The notes under the pieces: model-generated
What the model was told of the DNA's origin: nothing
The model's database searches: none
The model's input: only the letters and a program-made list of their open reading frames with translations
Assembly (NCBI GenBank): GCA_002352635.1
Contig: DEIT01000211.1
Location: forward strand, 1 to 5,867
Source of the DNA: Hyphomicrobiaceae bacterium UBA2767
GTDB taxonomy: Bacteria > Pseudomonadota > Alphaproteobacteria > Rhizobiales > Methyloligellaceae
Length of the DNA: 5,867 bases
Reading direction: 5' to 3'
Translations under genes and position numbers: made by a program
Shown: piece by piece, positions 1 through 5,866 of the stretch
Layout: each line of letters starts with the position of its first letter
Numbering within the stretch: position 1 is the first letter of the stretch

Positions 1-298
1 TGCCCAGGAGCAGTTGGGCGATGTCGTATTTGTCGAGTTGCCCGAGGCCGGAAAGGTATTCTCCAAGGGCGATGAGGCAGCGGTTGTCGAGTCGGTCAAG
101 GCAGCGGCTGAAGTCTACGCGCCGGTGTCAGGTGAAATTATCGAGGCAAACGGCGACCTTGAAGCCAACCCAGGGCTCGTGAATGAGGACCCGGAAGGCG
201 GCGCGTGGTTCATGAAAATCAAGTTTTCCGACAAGAGTGAGATGGACGGGATGATGGACGCGGACGCCTACGCTAAATTCGTGGAGGAGCAGGGCTGA
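1..298 (+). CDS. gcvH: Glycine cleavage system H protein (5' end cut by window edge)
   Basis: This is the lipoyl carrier of the glycine cleavage complex. It accepts the aminomethyl group from the P-protein, shuttles it to the T-protein and is reoxidised by the L-protein. The reading frame is open from the first full codon at base 2 (AQEQLGDVVFVELPE), so the true start lies to the left; a TTG at 14 falls inside this conserved stretch and is not the start. The visible 98 residues are the lipoyl domain and C-terminus. The lipoylated lysine sits in ESVKA (codon 98-100), followed by VYAPVSGE and NPGLVNEDPEG, all H-protein hallmarks. H-proteins are usually about 125-130 residues, so some 25-30 are missing. 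The TGA at 296-298 shares one base with the gcvPA start. A gcvT gene probably lies upstream but is not seen. Confidence 0.97.
   Translation, partial: AQEQLGDVVFVELPEAGKVFSKGDEAAVVESVKAAAEVYAPVSGEIIEANGDLEANPGLVNEDPEGGAWFMKIKFSDKSEMDGMMDADAYAKFVEEQG
283..289 (+). promoter_or_regulatory. Shine-Dalgarno site of gcvPA
   Basis: GGAGGAG lies inside the last codons of gcvH, 8 nt before the ATG at 298. It supports the annotated gcvPA start and translation coupled to gcvH. Confidence 0.8.
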
Positions 299-1644
299 TG
301 CGCTATCTGCCGCTTTCCGATGCCGATCGCAAGGCTATGCTGTCGTCGGTCGGCGTTGGGTCAATCGACGATCTTTTTGCGGATATTCCCGAAGAGGTTC
401 GCCTGACCGAACTCATCGATCTGCCGCGCAAGGCGGGCGAAATGGATGTGGAACGTCAGCTTGGTGCAATGGCGGCGAAGAACACCGCAGCATCAGCTGT
501 ACCATTTTTCGTCGGCTGTGGAGCCTACAAGCATCACATTCCGGCAAGCGTCGATCACCTTATCCAACGCTCCGAATTCCTCACTGCATACACGCCTTAT
601 CAGCCAGAGGTGTCACAAGGCACGCTCCAGTACCTCTTTGAGTTTCAAACTCAGGTGGCCCTGCTCACGGGCATGGAAGTGGCCAACGCCTCGATGTATG
701 ACGGCTCAACCGGTTGTGGCGAAGCGGTGCTGATGGCGCACCGCGTGACGCGCCGTTCCAAGGCGGTCCTCTCGGGCGGTCTGCATCCACAGTATCGTGA
801 CGTCGTCCACACGCTTTGCCGTCTTACTGAGGAACCCGTGGAGACACTCCCGCCAGACCCGACGGGCAGCGAAGACATCATCGCGGCAATTGATGAAGAT
901 ACCGCCTGCGTGGTTGTGCAGACGCCTGACGTATTCGGGCGAATACGGGACCTCGCACCCATTGCCGCGGCGGCGCATGAGAAAGGTGCACTGCTCGTTG
1001 CCGTCGTCACCGAAATCGTGTCGCTCGGCGCTCTCAAGCCTCCAGGCGAAATGGGCGCCGATATTGTCGTCGCTGAAGGGCAGTCAATTGGTGTCGGGCT
1101 CAGTTTTGGTGGCCCCTATGTGGGGCTGCTGGCGACGCGAGAGAAATATATCCGCCAGATGCCGGGTCGGGTGTGTGGCGAGACCGTGGATGCCGATGGC
1201 AAACGCGGTTTCGTTCTTACGCTATCGACCCGTGAGCAGCATATTCGCAGGGAGAAGGCCACAAGCAATATCTGCACGAATTCAGGACTTTGCGCGCTGG
1301 CTTTCACAATACATCTTTCGCTGCTCGGTGAGGCAGGTTTGATGCGCCTGGCCCGGATCAACCACGAAAACGCCATTGCTCTTGCCGACGCTCTTGAAAG
1401 TGTAGATGGCGTGGAGCTTTTGACCACGGCATTTTTCAATGAATTCACCATTCGTGTGCCAGGCAAGGCAGCGGACATACTAGAGTCGCTCGTTGAGAAG
1501 GGCGTGCTCGGCGGTGTGCCGGCGAGCCGGCTTGCACCGGATCAGGATGGCCTCGAGGACTTGATCATTGTAGCGGCGACGGAAGTGAATACAGCGGAGG
1601 ACCGCCACGCATATGCGAAGGCGCTGAAGGAGGTGCTGTCATGA
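298..1644 (+). CDS. gcvPA: Glycine dehydrogenase (decarboxylating) subunit 1
   Basis: This is the alpha half of a two-polypeptide P-protein, which decarboxylates glycine with PLP and loads the aminomethyl group onto lipoylated GcvH. The 448 residues match the usual GcvPA length. Recognisable blocks in order are the N-terminal RYLPLSDADR, FVGCGAYKHHIP (about 71-82), YTPYQPEVSQGTLQYLFEFQ (98-117), MYDGST (133-138), the AEGQSIG and SFGGPYVG segment (about 260-276) and TSNICTNSGLCAL (322-334). This subunit lacks the PLP-binding lysine, which is on GcvPB. After MYDGST the sequence reads GCGEA where I would expect something like ACAEA, probably neutral variation. The start is set by a strong SD and the 1-nt overlap with gcvH; the end overlaps gcvPB by 4 nt (ATGA). 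Confidence 0.97.
   Translation: MRYLPLSDADRKAMLSSVGVGSIDDLFADIPEEVRLTELIDLPRKAGEMDVERQLGAMAAKNTAASAVPFFVGCGAYKHHIPASVDHLIQRSEFLTAYTPYQPEVSQGTLQYLFEFQTQVALLTGMEVANASMYDGSTGCGEAVLMAHRVTRRSKAVLSGGLHPQYRDVVHTLCRLTEEPVETLPPDPTGSEDIIAAIDEDTACVVVQTPDVFGRIRDLAPIAAAAHEKGALLVAVVTEIVSLGALKPPGEMGADIVVAEGQSIGVGLSFGGPYVGLLATREKYIRQMPGRVCGETVDADGKRGFVLTLSTREQHIRREKATSNICTNSGLCALAFTIHLSLLGEAGLMRLARINHENAIALADALESVDGVELLTTAFFNEFTIRVPGKAADILESLVEKGVLGGVPASRLAPDQDGLEDLIIVAATEVNTAEDRHAYAKALKEVLS
1627..1634 (+). promoter_or_regulatory. Shine-Dalgarno site of gcvPB, near-perfect
   Basis: AAGGAGGT lies within the last codons of gcvPA, 6 nt before the ATG at 1641. It matches the consensus ribosome-binding sequence over eight bases and favours the ATG at 1641 over the second ATG at 1647. 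Confidence 0.85.
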
Positions 1645-3203
1645 GCATGAATCGCGGAGGCCGCCCCACGTCGGCAGCAGGCAGCAGCAACATCGGTCAT
1701 CCAACTTTCACCGGCAACAAGGCGCTGCAGATCGAGGAACCGCTCATTTTTGAGGTGGGCAACACTGGCAAGACCGGCGTCGACCTGCCCGAACCGGATG
1801 GGGAAGAGGACCGTCTGGGTGGGCTGGAGCGGAAGGAGATCGGCTTGCCGGGGCTCACCGAGCCAGAGGTCATGCGCCACTATGTACGCCTCAGCCAGAA
1901 GAATTTTGCGATTGATGCGGGCGTCTATCCTTTGGGTTCCTGCACGATGAAGCACAATGCTCGGCTCAATGAGAAAATGGCGCGGCTGCCCGGCATCGGT
2001 GACATCCATCCTTTGCAGCCCGAAAGCACCGTGCAGGGGGCACTCGAATTGATGAGCACGCTCGCCGCCTGGCTGCTTGAAATGACCGGCATGGCCGGTG
2101 TCGCGCTTTCACCCAAGGCCGGCGCGCACGGCGAATTTTGCGGTATGGCCGCGATCAAGACGGCGCAGTTGGCCAAGGGTGATGCACGCTCCGTCGTGCT
2201 GGTACCGGAATCAGCCCACGGCACGAACCCGGCAACGGCCTCACTGCTCGGATACAGCGTGCGCGATGTCGCTGCCCGGGAGGATGGAACCGTCAGTCCC
2301 GAGGCGGTGCGTGAGGCGCTAGGTCCAGATGTCGCGGGCATCATGCTGACAAATCCCAACACCTGCGGTCTGTTTGAGCGCGATATCATCGAGATTGCAG
2401 ACGCGGTGCATGAGGCCGGCGCCTATTTCTATTGTGATGGTGCCAATTTCAACGCCATTGTCGGCAAGGCGCGGCCCGGAGATCTCGGCGTCGACTGCAT
2501 GCATATCAACTTGCACAAGACGTTCTCTACACCACATGGCGGCGGCGGTCCTGGATCCGGTCCGGTTGTGTTCTCTGAGGCTTTGGCGCCATTCGCGCCG
2601 GTGCCATACGTGGTTCGCGACGGCGACGTGTTTTCCCTTGTTGAGACGGTCGAGGCAGCTGAAGGCATGAAACCTTTTGGGCGGCAGACTGCATTTCATG
2701 GGCAAATGGGGATGTTCGTCAGGGCACTTGCCTACATGATGAGCCACGGGTCCGACGGGATGCGTCAGGCGTCTGAAGACGCGGTGTTGAATGCCAACTA
2801 TGTCCGCGCCGGATTGCGCGACATCATGACTCAACCATTCGGCGATCAGATCTGCATGCATGAGGTGCTGTTTGACGACACGTTCCTCAAGGATACCGGT
2901 GTTACCACGCTGGATTTCGCCAAAGCCATGATCGATGAGGGTTTTCATCCGATGACCATGTATTTTCCGCTGGTCGTGCATGGTGCGATGCTGATCGAGC
3001 CCACAGAATCTGAGTCAAAGGCAAGCCTCGACCAATTCATCGCGGCATTGAGGGATCTGACACAGGCGGCAAAGGAAGGCGATACGGAACGTCTCACCGG
3101 TGCGCCCTATTATGCACCCATGGCCCGGTTGGATGAGACCCGCGCCGCGCGCCAACCCATCCTTCGCTGGTCGCCAGACAGGCCTGCTGAAGCAGCAGAG
3201 TAG
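1641..3203 (+). CDS. gcvPB: Glycine dehydrogenase (decarboxylating) subunit 2, PLP-bearing
   Basis: This is the beta half of the split P-protein and carries the cofactor. It forms a heteromer with GcvPA that releases CO2 from glycine and hands the aminomethyl group to GcvH. The 520 residues fit the longer proteobacterial members. Motifs seen: EEPLIFE (32-38), YPLGSCTMKHN (96-106), SPKAGAHGE (157-165), ESAHGTNPATA (190-200), LTNPNTCGLFE (236-246), CDGANFNA (265-272), and NLHKTFSTPHGGGGPG (290-305), whose K293 (codon 2517-2519) is the expected Schiff-base lysine. Near the C-terminus FHPMTMYFPLVVHGAMLIEP is also typical. Residue 107 is Ala in KHNARLNE, where many homologues have Pro. Translation is coupled to gcvPA by a 4-nt overlap. 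It is the last gene of its operon here and faces atpF tail to tail. Confidence 0.97.
   Translation: MSMNRGGRPTSAAGSSNIGHPTFTGNKALQIEEPLIFEVGNTGKTGVDLPEPDGEEDRLGGLERKEIGLPGLTEPEVMRHYVRLSQKNFAIDAGVYPLGSCTMKHNARLNEKMARLPGIGDIHPLQPESTVQGALELMSTLAAWLLEMTGMAGVALSPKAGAHGEFCGMAAIKTAQLAKGDARSVVLVPESAHGTNPATASLLGYSVRDVAAREDGTVSPEAVREALGPDVAGIMLTNPNTCGLFERDIIEIADAVHEAGAYFYCDGANFNAIVGKARPGDLGVDCMHINLHKTFSTPHGGGGPGSGPVVFSEALAPFAPVPYVVRDGDVFSLVETVEAAEGMKPFGRQTAFHGQMGMFVRALAYMMSHGSDGMRQASEDAVLNANYVRAGLRDIMTQPFGDQICMHEVLFDDTFLKDTGVTTLDFAKAMIDEGFHPMTMYFPLVVHGAMLIEPTESESKASLDQFIAALRDLTQAAKEGDTERLTGAPYYAPMARLDETRAARQPILRWSPDRPAEAAE
3184..3198. other. Perfect 6-bp inverted repeat at the 3' end of gcvPB
   Basis: CTGCTG (3184-3189), AAG loop, CAGCAG (3193-3198) can form a hairpin in RNA of either strand. 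It lies 2 nt before the gcvPB stop codon and just downstream of atpF on the other strand. No T-run follows in either direction, so it is not a classical intrinsic terminator. It could still be a 3'-end stabilising or pausing structure. It may equally be a by-product of the Ala/Glu-rich C-terminus. Confidence 0.35.
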
Positions 3204-3233
3204 GGGACTGTGGAGAGGTGTCGAGGGCTTTGC
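3204..3233. other. 30-nt convergent intergenic junction between gcvPB and atpF
   Basis: This is the whole spacer between the stop codons of the two converging operons. It is G-rich on the + strand and has no T-tract. The best inverted repeat, AGGGC (3224-3228) with GCCCT (3246-3250) and a 17-nt loop, is weak. Termination here is therefore probably Rho-dependent, or the transcripts run past each other's ends; both are inferences. Confidence 0.5.
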
Positions 3234-3725
3234 CTAATTCAGCTTGCCCTTGAGATCCTTGATGGATTGGTCGACGAGCTTCTTTGAGGCGGCCGGGGTC
3301 ATCTTGCTTGAGATAATCTGTTCCGCAGCGGCGATGGCCACATTGACGGCTGCAGTGCGGACCTCGCCGAGGGCTTGTTCCTCAGCGCGGGCAATCTTGT
3401 CTTCTGCAAGCTTCATGCGCCGTTCAAGGGTCGTCTTGAGGTTTTCCCGTGTCTCGGAAGCAAGGGATTCGGCTTCTTCCTTGGCCAGCGCGATGATTGA
3501 CTCGGCTTCTTTTTCTGCAGCGCGCTGCTTGCGTTCATACTCAGCCAACAAGGTCTGCGCCTCTTCGCGCAATCGACGCGCTTCTTCCAGCTCGTTACGG
3601 ATTGTATCTGCGCGCTTGTCGAGTGCCGCGGCAATTGTCGCAGGTACCTTCTTGTAAACCAGCAGCAGAAGGAAGAGGACAAAACACAGACCAACCCAAA
3701 ATGCCGGATTTTTGATGAACTCCAT
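3234..3725 (-). CDS. atpF: F0F1 ATP synthase subunit b
   Basis: This is one of the two b-type subunits of the peripheral stalk, which anchors subunit a to the F1 head through a long helical pair. Starting at ATG 3725 it has 163 residues: a short N-terminus, one membrane helix (about residues 8-24, NPAFWVGLCFVLFLLLLVY), then a long charged helix rich in Glu, Arg, Lys and Ala (about 36-150) suited to a coiled coil. A GTG at 3734 would add three residues, but it overlaps the only good SD (3734-3738), whereas the ATG is 8 nt from that SD. I therefore choose the ATG. It follows b' with an 11-nt gap, and the SD overlaps the b' stop codon, so the pair is probably translationally coupled. It is the last gene of the F0 operon; no F1 genes follow. 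Confidence 0.95.
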   Translation of the reverse strand: MEFIKNPAFWVGLCFVLFLLLLVYKKVPATIAAALDKRADTIRNELEEARRLREEAQTLLAEYERKQRAAEKEAESIIALAKEEAESLASETRENLKTTLERRMKLAEDKIARAEEQALGEVRTAAVNVAIAAAEQIISSKMTPAASKKLVDQSIKDLKGKLN

Positions 3726-3733
3726 ACCGGTCA

Positions 3734-3738
3734 CTCCT
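3734..3738 (-). promoter_or_regulatory. Shine-Dalgarno site that sets the atpF start
   Basis: On the minus strand AGGAG (3738 down to 3734) is followed by 8 nt and then ATG (3725-3723). The alternative GTG begins at the last G of this site and so could not use it. The site overlaps the TAG stop of the b' gene (3739-3737). Confidence 0.75.
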
Positions 3739-4297
3739 AGCTGGCAAGCGCTTTTGAGACGGCCTTATTTACTTCCGTCTTGGTGAGTTTGCCGCCAATC
3801 AGCTCCGTGACAATGGTCTGCGCGGCGTCTGTGGCAACCTGGCTGAGATTGCCGATCGCGGCAGATTTTGCATTGGCGATGGCCTGTTCAGCCTCTCCCA
3901 TTTTTTTGGCAATCTGCTTTTCAACCTGAGCCTTTTCAGCCTCGATTTCATGCGAAAGCGTATCGCGGGTTTCCTGCGCCAGGCCATGCGCGCGGGCGCG
4001 GGCTTCCGCGAGCGCCTGTTCGTAGGCTGCTATCGCCTCGTCCGTCTGTTGTTTGAGCTGCTCGGCTTGATCCAAATCGGATGCGATCCGATCGCGCCGC
4101 TCCTCAATAACTGTGGCGATGCGCGGCAAGGCCACGCGCGCCATGACGATATAGAGCGCGACAAATGATATCGCCAACCAGATGAGTTGAGGTGCAAATG
4201 TAGACGGATCGAGGGGCGGGAACACCTTTTCCTGGGTTCCGGCACCATGAGACACTTGCGTTGTCTCCTGAGTATTATTCTTTTTTGCAGCCATCAT
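3737..4297 (-). CDS. atpG: F0F1 ATP synthase subunit b' (second b-type subunit)
   Basis: This is the divergent second stalk subunit found in alphaproteobacteria, cyanobacteria and plastids, which pairs with b in place of a b homodimer. The 186 residues comprise a polar, probably cytoplasmic N-terminus of about 30 residues, one membrane helix (about 36-54, PQLIWLAISFVALYIVMAR), the segment VALPRIATVIEERRDRI typical of b' just after it, and a long Ala/Glu/Gln-rich helix to the end. The symbol atpG is used for b' in many alphaproteobacterial annotations (also atpF2 or atpX) and should not be confused with the gamma subunit. Two consecutive ATGs, at 4297 and 4294, are possible starts. The weak SD AGGA is 4 nt from the first and 7 nt from the second, so the second may be the real one. 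Confidence 0.94.
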   Translation of the reverse strand: MMAAKKNNTQETTQVSHGAGTQEKVFPPLDPSTFAPQLIWLAISFVALYIVMARVALPRIATVIEERRDRIASDLDQAEQLKQQTDEAIAAYEQALAEARARAHGLAQETRDTLSHEIEAEKAQVEKQIAKKMGEAEQAIANAKSAAIGNLSQVATDAAQTIVTELIGGKLTKTEVNKAVSKALAS

Positions 4298-4302
4298 ACG
4301 AT

Positions 4303-4314
4303 CCTGTCTTCAGG
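4303..4314 (-). promoter_or_regulatory. Short GC-rich hairpin over the b' Shine-Dalgarno site
   Basis: In the mRNA sense, CCTG (4314-4311), loop AAGA, CAGG (4306-4303) form a 4-bp stem. The AGG of the only visible b' SD (4305-4302) lies in its 3' arm. If it forms, it would partly hide the ribosome-binding site and lower b' initiation. Four base pairs is short, so this is tentative. Confidence 0.35.
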
Positions 4315-4339
4315 CGCTCAGTTCGAGACGTTCCCGGTT

Positions 4340-4380
4340 TTTCGCCAAATCAGGAAATGCCGGTCCGAAACGTTTCGCCA
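4340..4380. repeat. 8-nt direct repeat in the atpE-b' spacer
   Basis: TTTCGCCA occurs at 4340-4347 and again at 4373-4380 (33-nt period) on the + strand. The second copy overlaps the 12-nt palindrome. Two copies this short may be chance. Confidence 0.35.
4366..4377. other. Perfect 12-nt palindrome just after atpE
   Basis: CGAAACGTTTCG is fully self-complementary and starts 7 nt after the atpE stop codon, within the 87-nt gap before b'. As RNA it gives at most a small 4-bp hairpin with a tetraloop; as DNA it could be a dimer-type protein site. No T-run follows, so it is not an intrinsic terminator. The rest of the gap (4298-4384) has no ORF and no promoter I can support. Confidence 0.45.
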
Positions 4381-4384
4381 GTGC

Positions 4385-4609
4385 TCAGGTAAACAGAAGC
4401 AGGAACGCAATCAGCAGAGCGAAAATGCCAAGGGCTTCCGTCACGGCAAAGCCGAAAATCAAATTGGCAAATTGGCCCTGTGCAGCAGACGGGTTGCGTA
4501 GTGCGCCTGAAAGAAAGTGGCCGAAAAGCGTTCCCACGCCCACAGCGGCGACACCTGTACCAATGGCGGCGAGGCCGGCACCGATAAGTTTTGCTGCTTC
4601 TGGATCCAT
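4385..4609 (-). CDS. atpE: F0F1 ATP synthase subunit c (proteolipid)
   Basis: This is the ring-forming proteolipid that carries protons through F0. The 74 residues form two membrane helices (about 8-30 and 47-72) joined by the polar loop RNPSA (38-42), with R38 and P40 conserved. E58 in FAVTEALGIF is the proton-binding carboxylate. It is followed by Ala-Leu, and the position equivalent to the Gln of sodium-binding rings is V25, which argues for a proton-specific ring. The first helix carries spaced glycines (G10, G12, G17, G19, G24, G26), as in c-ring packing motifs. A strong SD, AAGGAG, is 8 nt before the ATG. The sequence is typical of alphaproteobacterial c subunits. The gene is flanked by the two largest gaps of the operon (64 nt before, 87 nt after), which may help it reach high expression. 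Confidence 0.97.
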   Translation of the reverse strand: MDPEAAKLIGAGLAAIGTGVAAVGVGTLFGHFLSGALRNPSAAQGQFANLIFGFAVTEALGIFALLIAFLLLFT

Positions 4610-4673
4610 TAAACTATCTCCTTGAATTCGCTAAATGGGTTGTTGTTCTGATTTCTGTTCAGATATTGACGAC
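4610..4673 (-). promoter_or_regulatory. AT-rich atpE leader with strong Shine-Dalgarno site
   Basis: The 64-nt gap between atpB and atpE is about 36% G+C, clearly poorer than the flanking genes. In the mRNA sense it contains an A/C-rich, little-structured stretch (AGAACAACAACCC) and the SD AAGGAG (4623-4618), 8 nt before the atpE ATG. A weak 5-bp hairpin, TCTGA with TCAGA (4663-4647), sits further upstream. The arrangement recalls the translation enhancer ahead of atpE in E. coli, which raises c-subunit synthesis. That parallel is inference. Confidence 0.5.
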
Positions 4674-5456
4674 CTAGTGGCCAGGATGGAGTGCGTCGTG
4701 AAGGTACATGCATGTCAGCATTGCAAACACATAAGCCTGCAGAAAAGCGACAAGCACTTCGAGTGCGGTGAGTGCAAATGCCATCATTAGCGGAAAAATG
4801 GAAACTGCTGCTAGCGTGCCGCCCGTACCGATGAGCATGGTGACAAAGCCGCCGAAGACCTTGAGTGTGATGTGTCCGGCGAGCATGTTGGCGAACAGGC
4901 GGACGGAGTGACTAACAGGCCTCGAAAGAAACGAGATGACCTCGATTGGTACCACGAGCAGGTAAAGTATCTTTGGAATTCCTGATGGAACGAACAGTTT
5001 CAGGAAGCCAAGTCCGTTTTTTGCAAAACCAACGACAATCACTGTCACAAACACCATCAAGGCCAGTGATGCGGTTACGGCAATGCTGCTTGTCGCCGTA
5101 AAGGCGCCGGGCAGCATTCCGAGCATGTTCATAAACAGAATGAACATGAAGATCGTGAATACAAACGGGAAAAATTTCATTCCCGATGCGCCAACAATAT
5201 CACGCACCATAATCGCAATAAATTCGTAGGAAATTTCAGCGATGGATTGCAGGCGCGTGGGTACCAGCGCACGGCCGCCCATGCCCCAAATCATGAGGAG
5301 TGAAACGAGGACGGCGGCAATGATCATCCAAAGCGAGGAATTGGTGAAAGACGCATCAACACCGAACACTTCAAGATCAAGATGCCTTTTGATCTCGAAC
5401 TGATGTATCGGGTCGGGCATGCCGCCTTGTGCTTGATGTGCCTGATCGTTCGCCAC
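4674..5456 (-). CDS. atpB: F0F1 ATP synthase subunit a
   Basis: This membrane subunit provides the two proton half-channels beside the c-ring. The 260 residues start PIHQFEIK (16-23) after a polar leader, followed by hydrophobic helices at roughly 41-60, 95-116, 120-144, 160-178 and two long ones to 250. The essential arginine is R186 in SHSVRLFANMLAGH (182-195), and Q240 in AFLQAYVFAMLTCMYL matches E. coli Q252. Where E. coli has E219 and H245, this protein has H195 and E233, the known swap of the mitochondrial and alphaproteobacterial type. The GTG start at 5456 is backed by GAGGG at 6 nt; an ATG at codon 13 would remove only the leader and has a poorer SD. It lies 44 nt after atpI and 64 nt before atpE. 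Confidence 0.97.
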   Translation of the reverse strand: MANDQAHQAQGGMPDPIHQFEIKRHLDLEVFGVDASFTNSSLWMIIAAVLVSLLMIWGMGGRALVPTRLQSIAEISYEFIAIMVRDIVGASGMKFFPFVFTIFMFILFMNMLGMLPGAFTATSSIAVTASLALMVFVTVIVVGFAKNGLGFLKLFVPSGIPKILYLLVVPIEVISFLSRPVSHSVRLFANMLAGHITLKVFGGFVTMLIGTGGTLAAVSIFPLMMAFALTALEVLVAFLQAYVFAMLTCMYLHDALHPGH

Positions 5457-5462
5457 TGAATT

Positions 5463-5467
5463 CCCTC
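5463..5467 (-). promoter_or_regulatory. Shine-Dalgarno site supporting the GTG start of atpB
   Basis: On the minus strand GAGGG (5467 down to 5463) is 6 nt before GTG (5456-5454). This is good evidence for a GTG start rather than the ATG twelve codons downstream. Confidence 0.65.
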
Positions 5468-5500
5468 GTTGAGGCCGCTTAATCGTTCCTCAGGTCTCGG

Positions 5501-5866
5501 CTAATTTTTTGTTCCGTTCTCGGTGCCAGCCAATTCCGCTTCACTTTGCTTCATGGCGCGAACCACATTCAATATACCGGCCGCGAAGCCGAAGAGAAAA
5601 AATATCAGCAGCAGAAATGGTGATGTATCCAACCACCAGTCCAGCCCCCATCCGATCGCTACACCAACAATGACAGCCGCAACAAGTTCGCTCGTGGCCC
5701 GGACAGCCAAGCCCAGGGCGCGTGATCTTCCCTGGGGCCGATTGCTGCGTTCATCGTGCTGCACCTTGGTCTGGTCCAGCTTCCGCCTCAAATCCTTCAG
5801 CCGACGATCAATTGCACCACTGTCAGCGGTTGCATCGGCATCGGGTTTTTTGGCAGAGCCCGCCAT
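5501..5866 (-). CDS. atpI: AtpI/ATPase gene 1 family protein, F0 assembly factor
   Basis: This is the small membrane protein encoded first in many atp operons. It is not part of the finished enzyme; in other bacteria it is linked to c-ring assembly or to Mg2+ supply. The 121 residues comprise a charged N-terminal segment with a likely amphipathic helix (about 19-40, AIDRRLKDLRRKLDQ), a first membrane helix (about 54-77), a short turn WWLDTSPF, and a second helix (about 83-104) ending FGFAAGILNVVRAMK, which is characteristic of the family. The C-terminus is short and polar. The ATG lies one base from the window end, so its SD cannot be seen and a start further upstream is possible. The operon promoter must also lie outside the window. 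Confidence 0.9.
   Translation of the reverse strand: MAGSAKKPDADATADSGAIDRRLKDLRRKLDQTKVQHDERSNRPQGRSRALGLAVRATSELVAAVIVGVAIGWGLDWWLDTSPFLLLIFFLFGFAAGILNVVRAMKQSEAELAGTENGTKN

Noticed and set aside
651..1037. 128-codon minus-strand open frame inside gcvPA
   Set aside because: Low-complexity Ser/Ala/Thr/Arg composition typical of a reverse-frame translation of a GC-rich gene; gcvPA itself is certain.
797..1342. 181-codon + strand frame overlapping gcvPA
   Set aside because: Out-of-frame translation of gcvPA, rich in Arg and Ser, with no domain.
1542..2009. 155-codon minus-strand open frame across the gcvPA-gcvPB junction
   Set aside because: It overlaps two well-supported genes and has no recognisable motif; a shadow frame.
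2319..2981. 220-codon open frame on the minus strand inside gcvPB
   Set aside because: It lies fully antisense to a gene with clear family motifs, its protein looks like no known family, it is rich in His and Arg as shadow frames are, and it has no supporting context.
298..3203. gcvPA and gcvPB as a full-length gcvP broken by a frameshift
   Set aside because: The 4-nt ATGA overlap, the perfect SD before gcvPB and the family-typical ends of both proteins show the known two-gene form, not a broken gene.
3224..3250. AGGGC/GCCCT inverted repeat as a terminator between gcvPB and atpF
   Set aside because: Only 5 bp with a 17-nt loop and no T-run on either strand.
5470..5492. TGAGG/CCTCA inverted repeat in the atpI-atpB gap
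   Set aside because: Five base pairs with a 13-nt loop and no neighbouring signal; within chance expectation.
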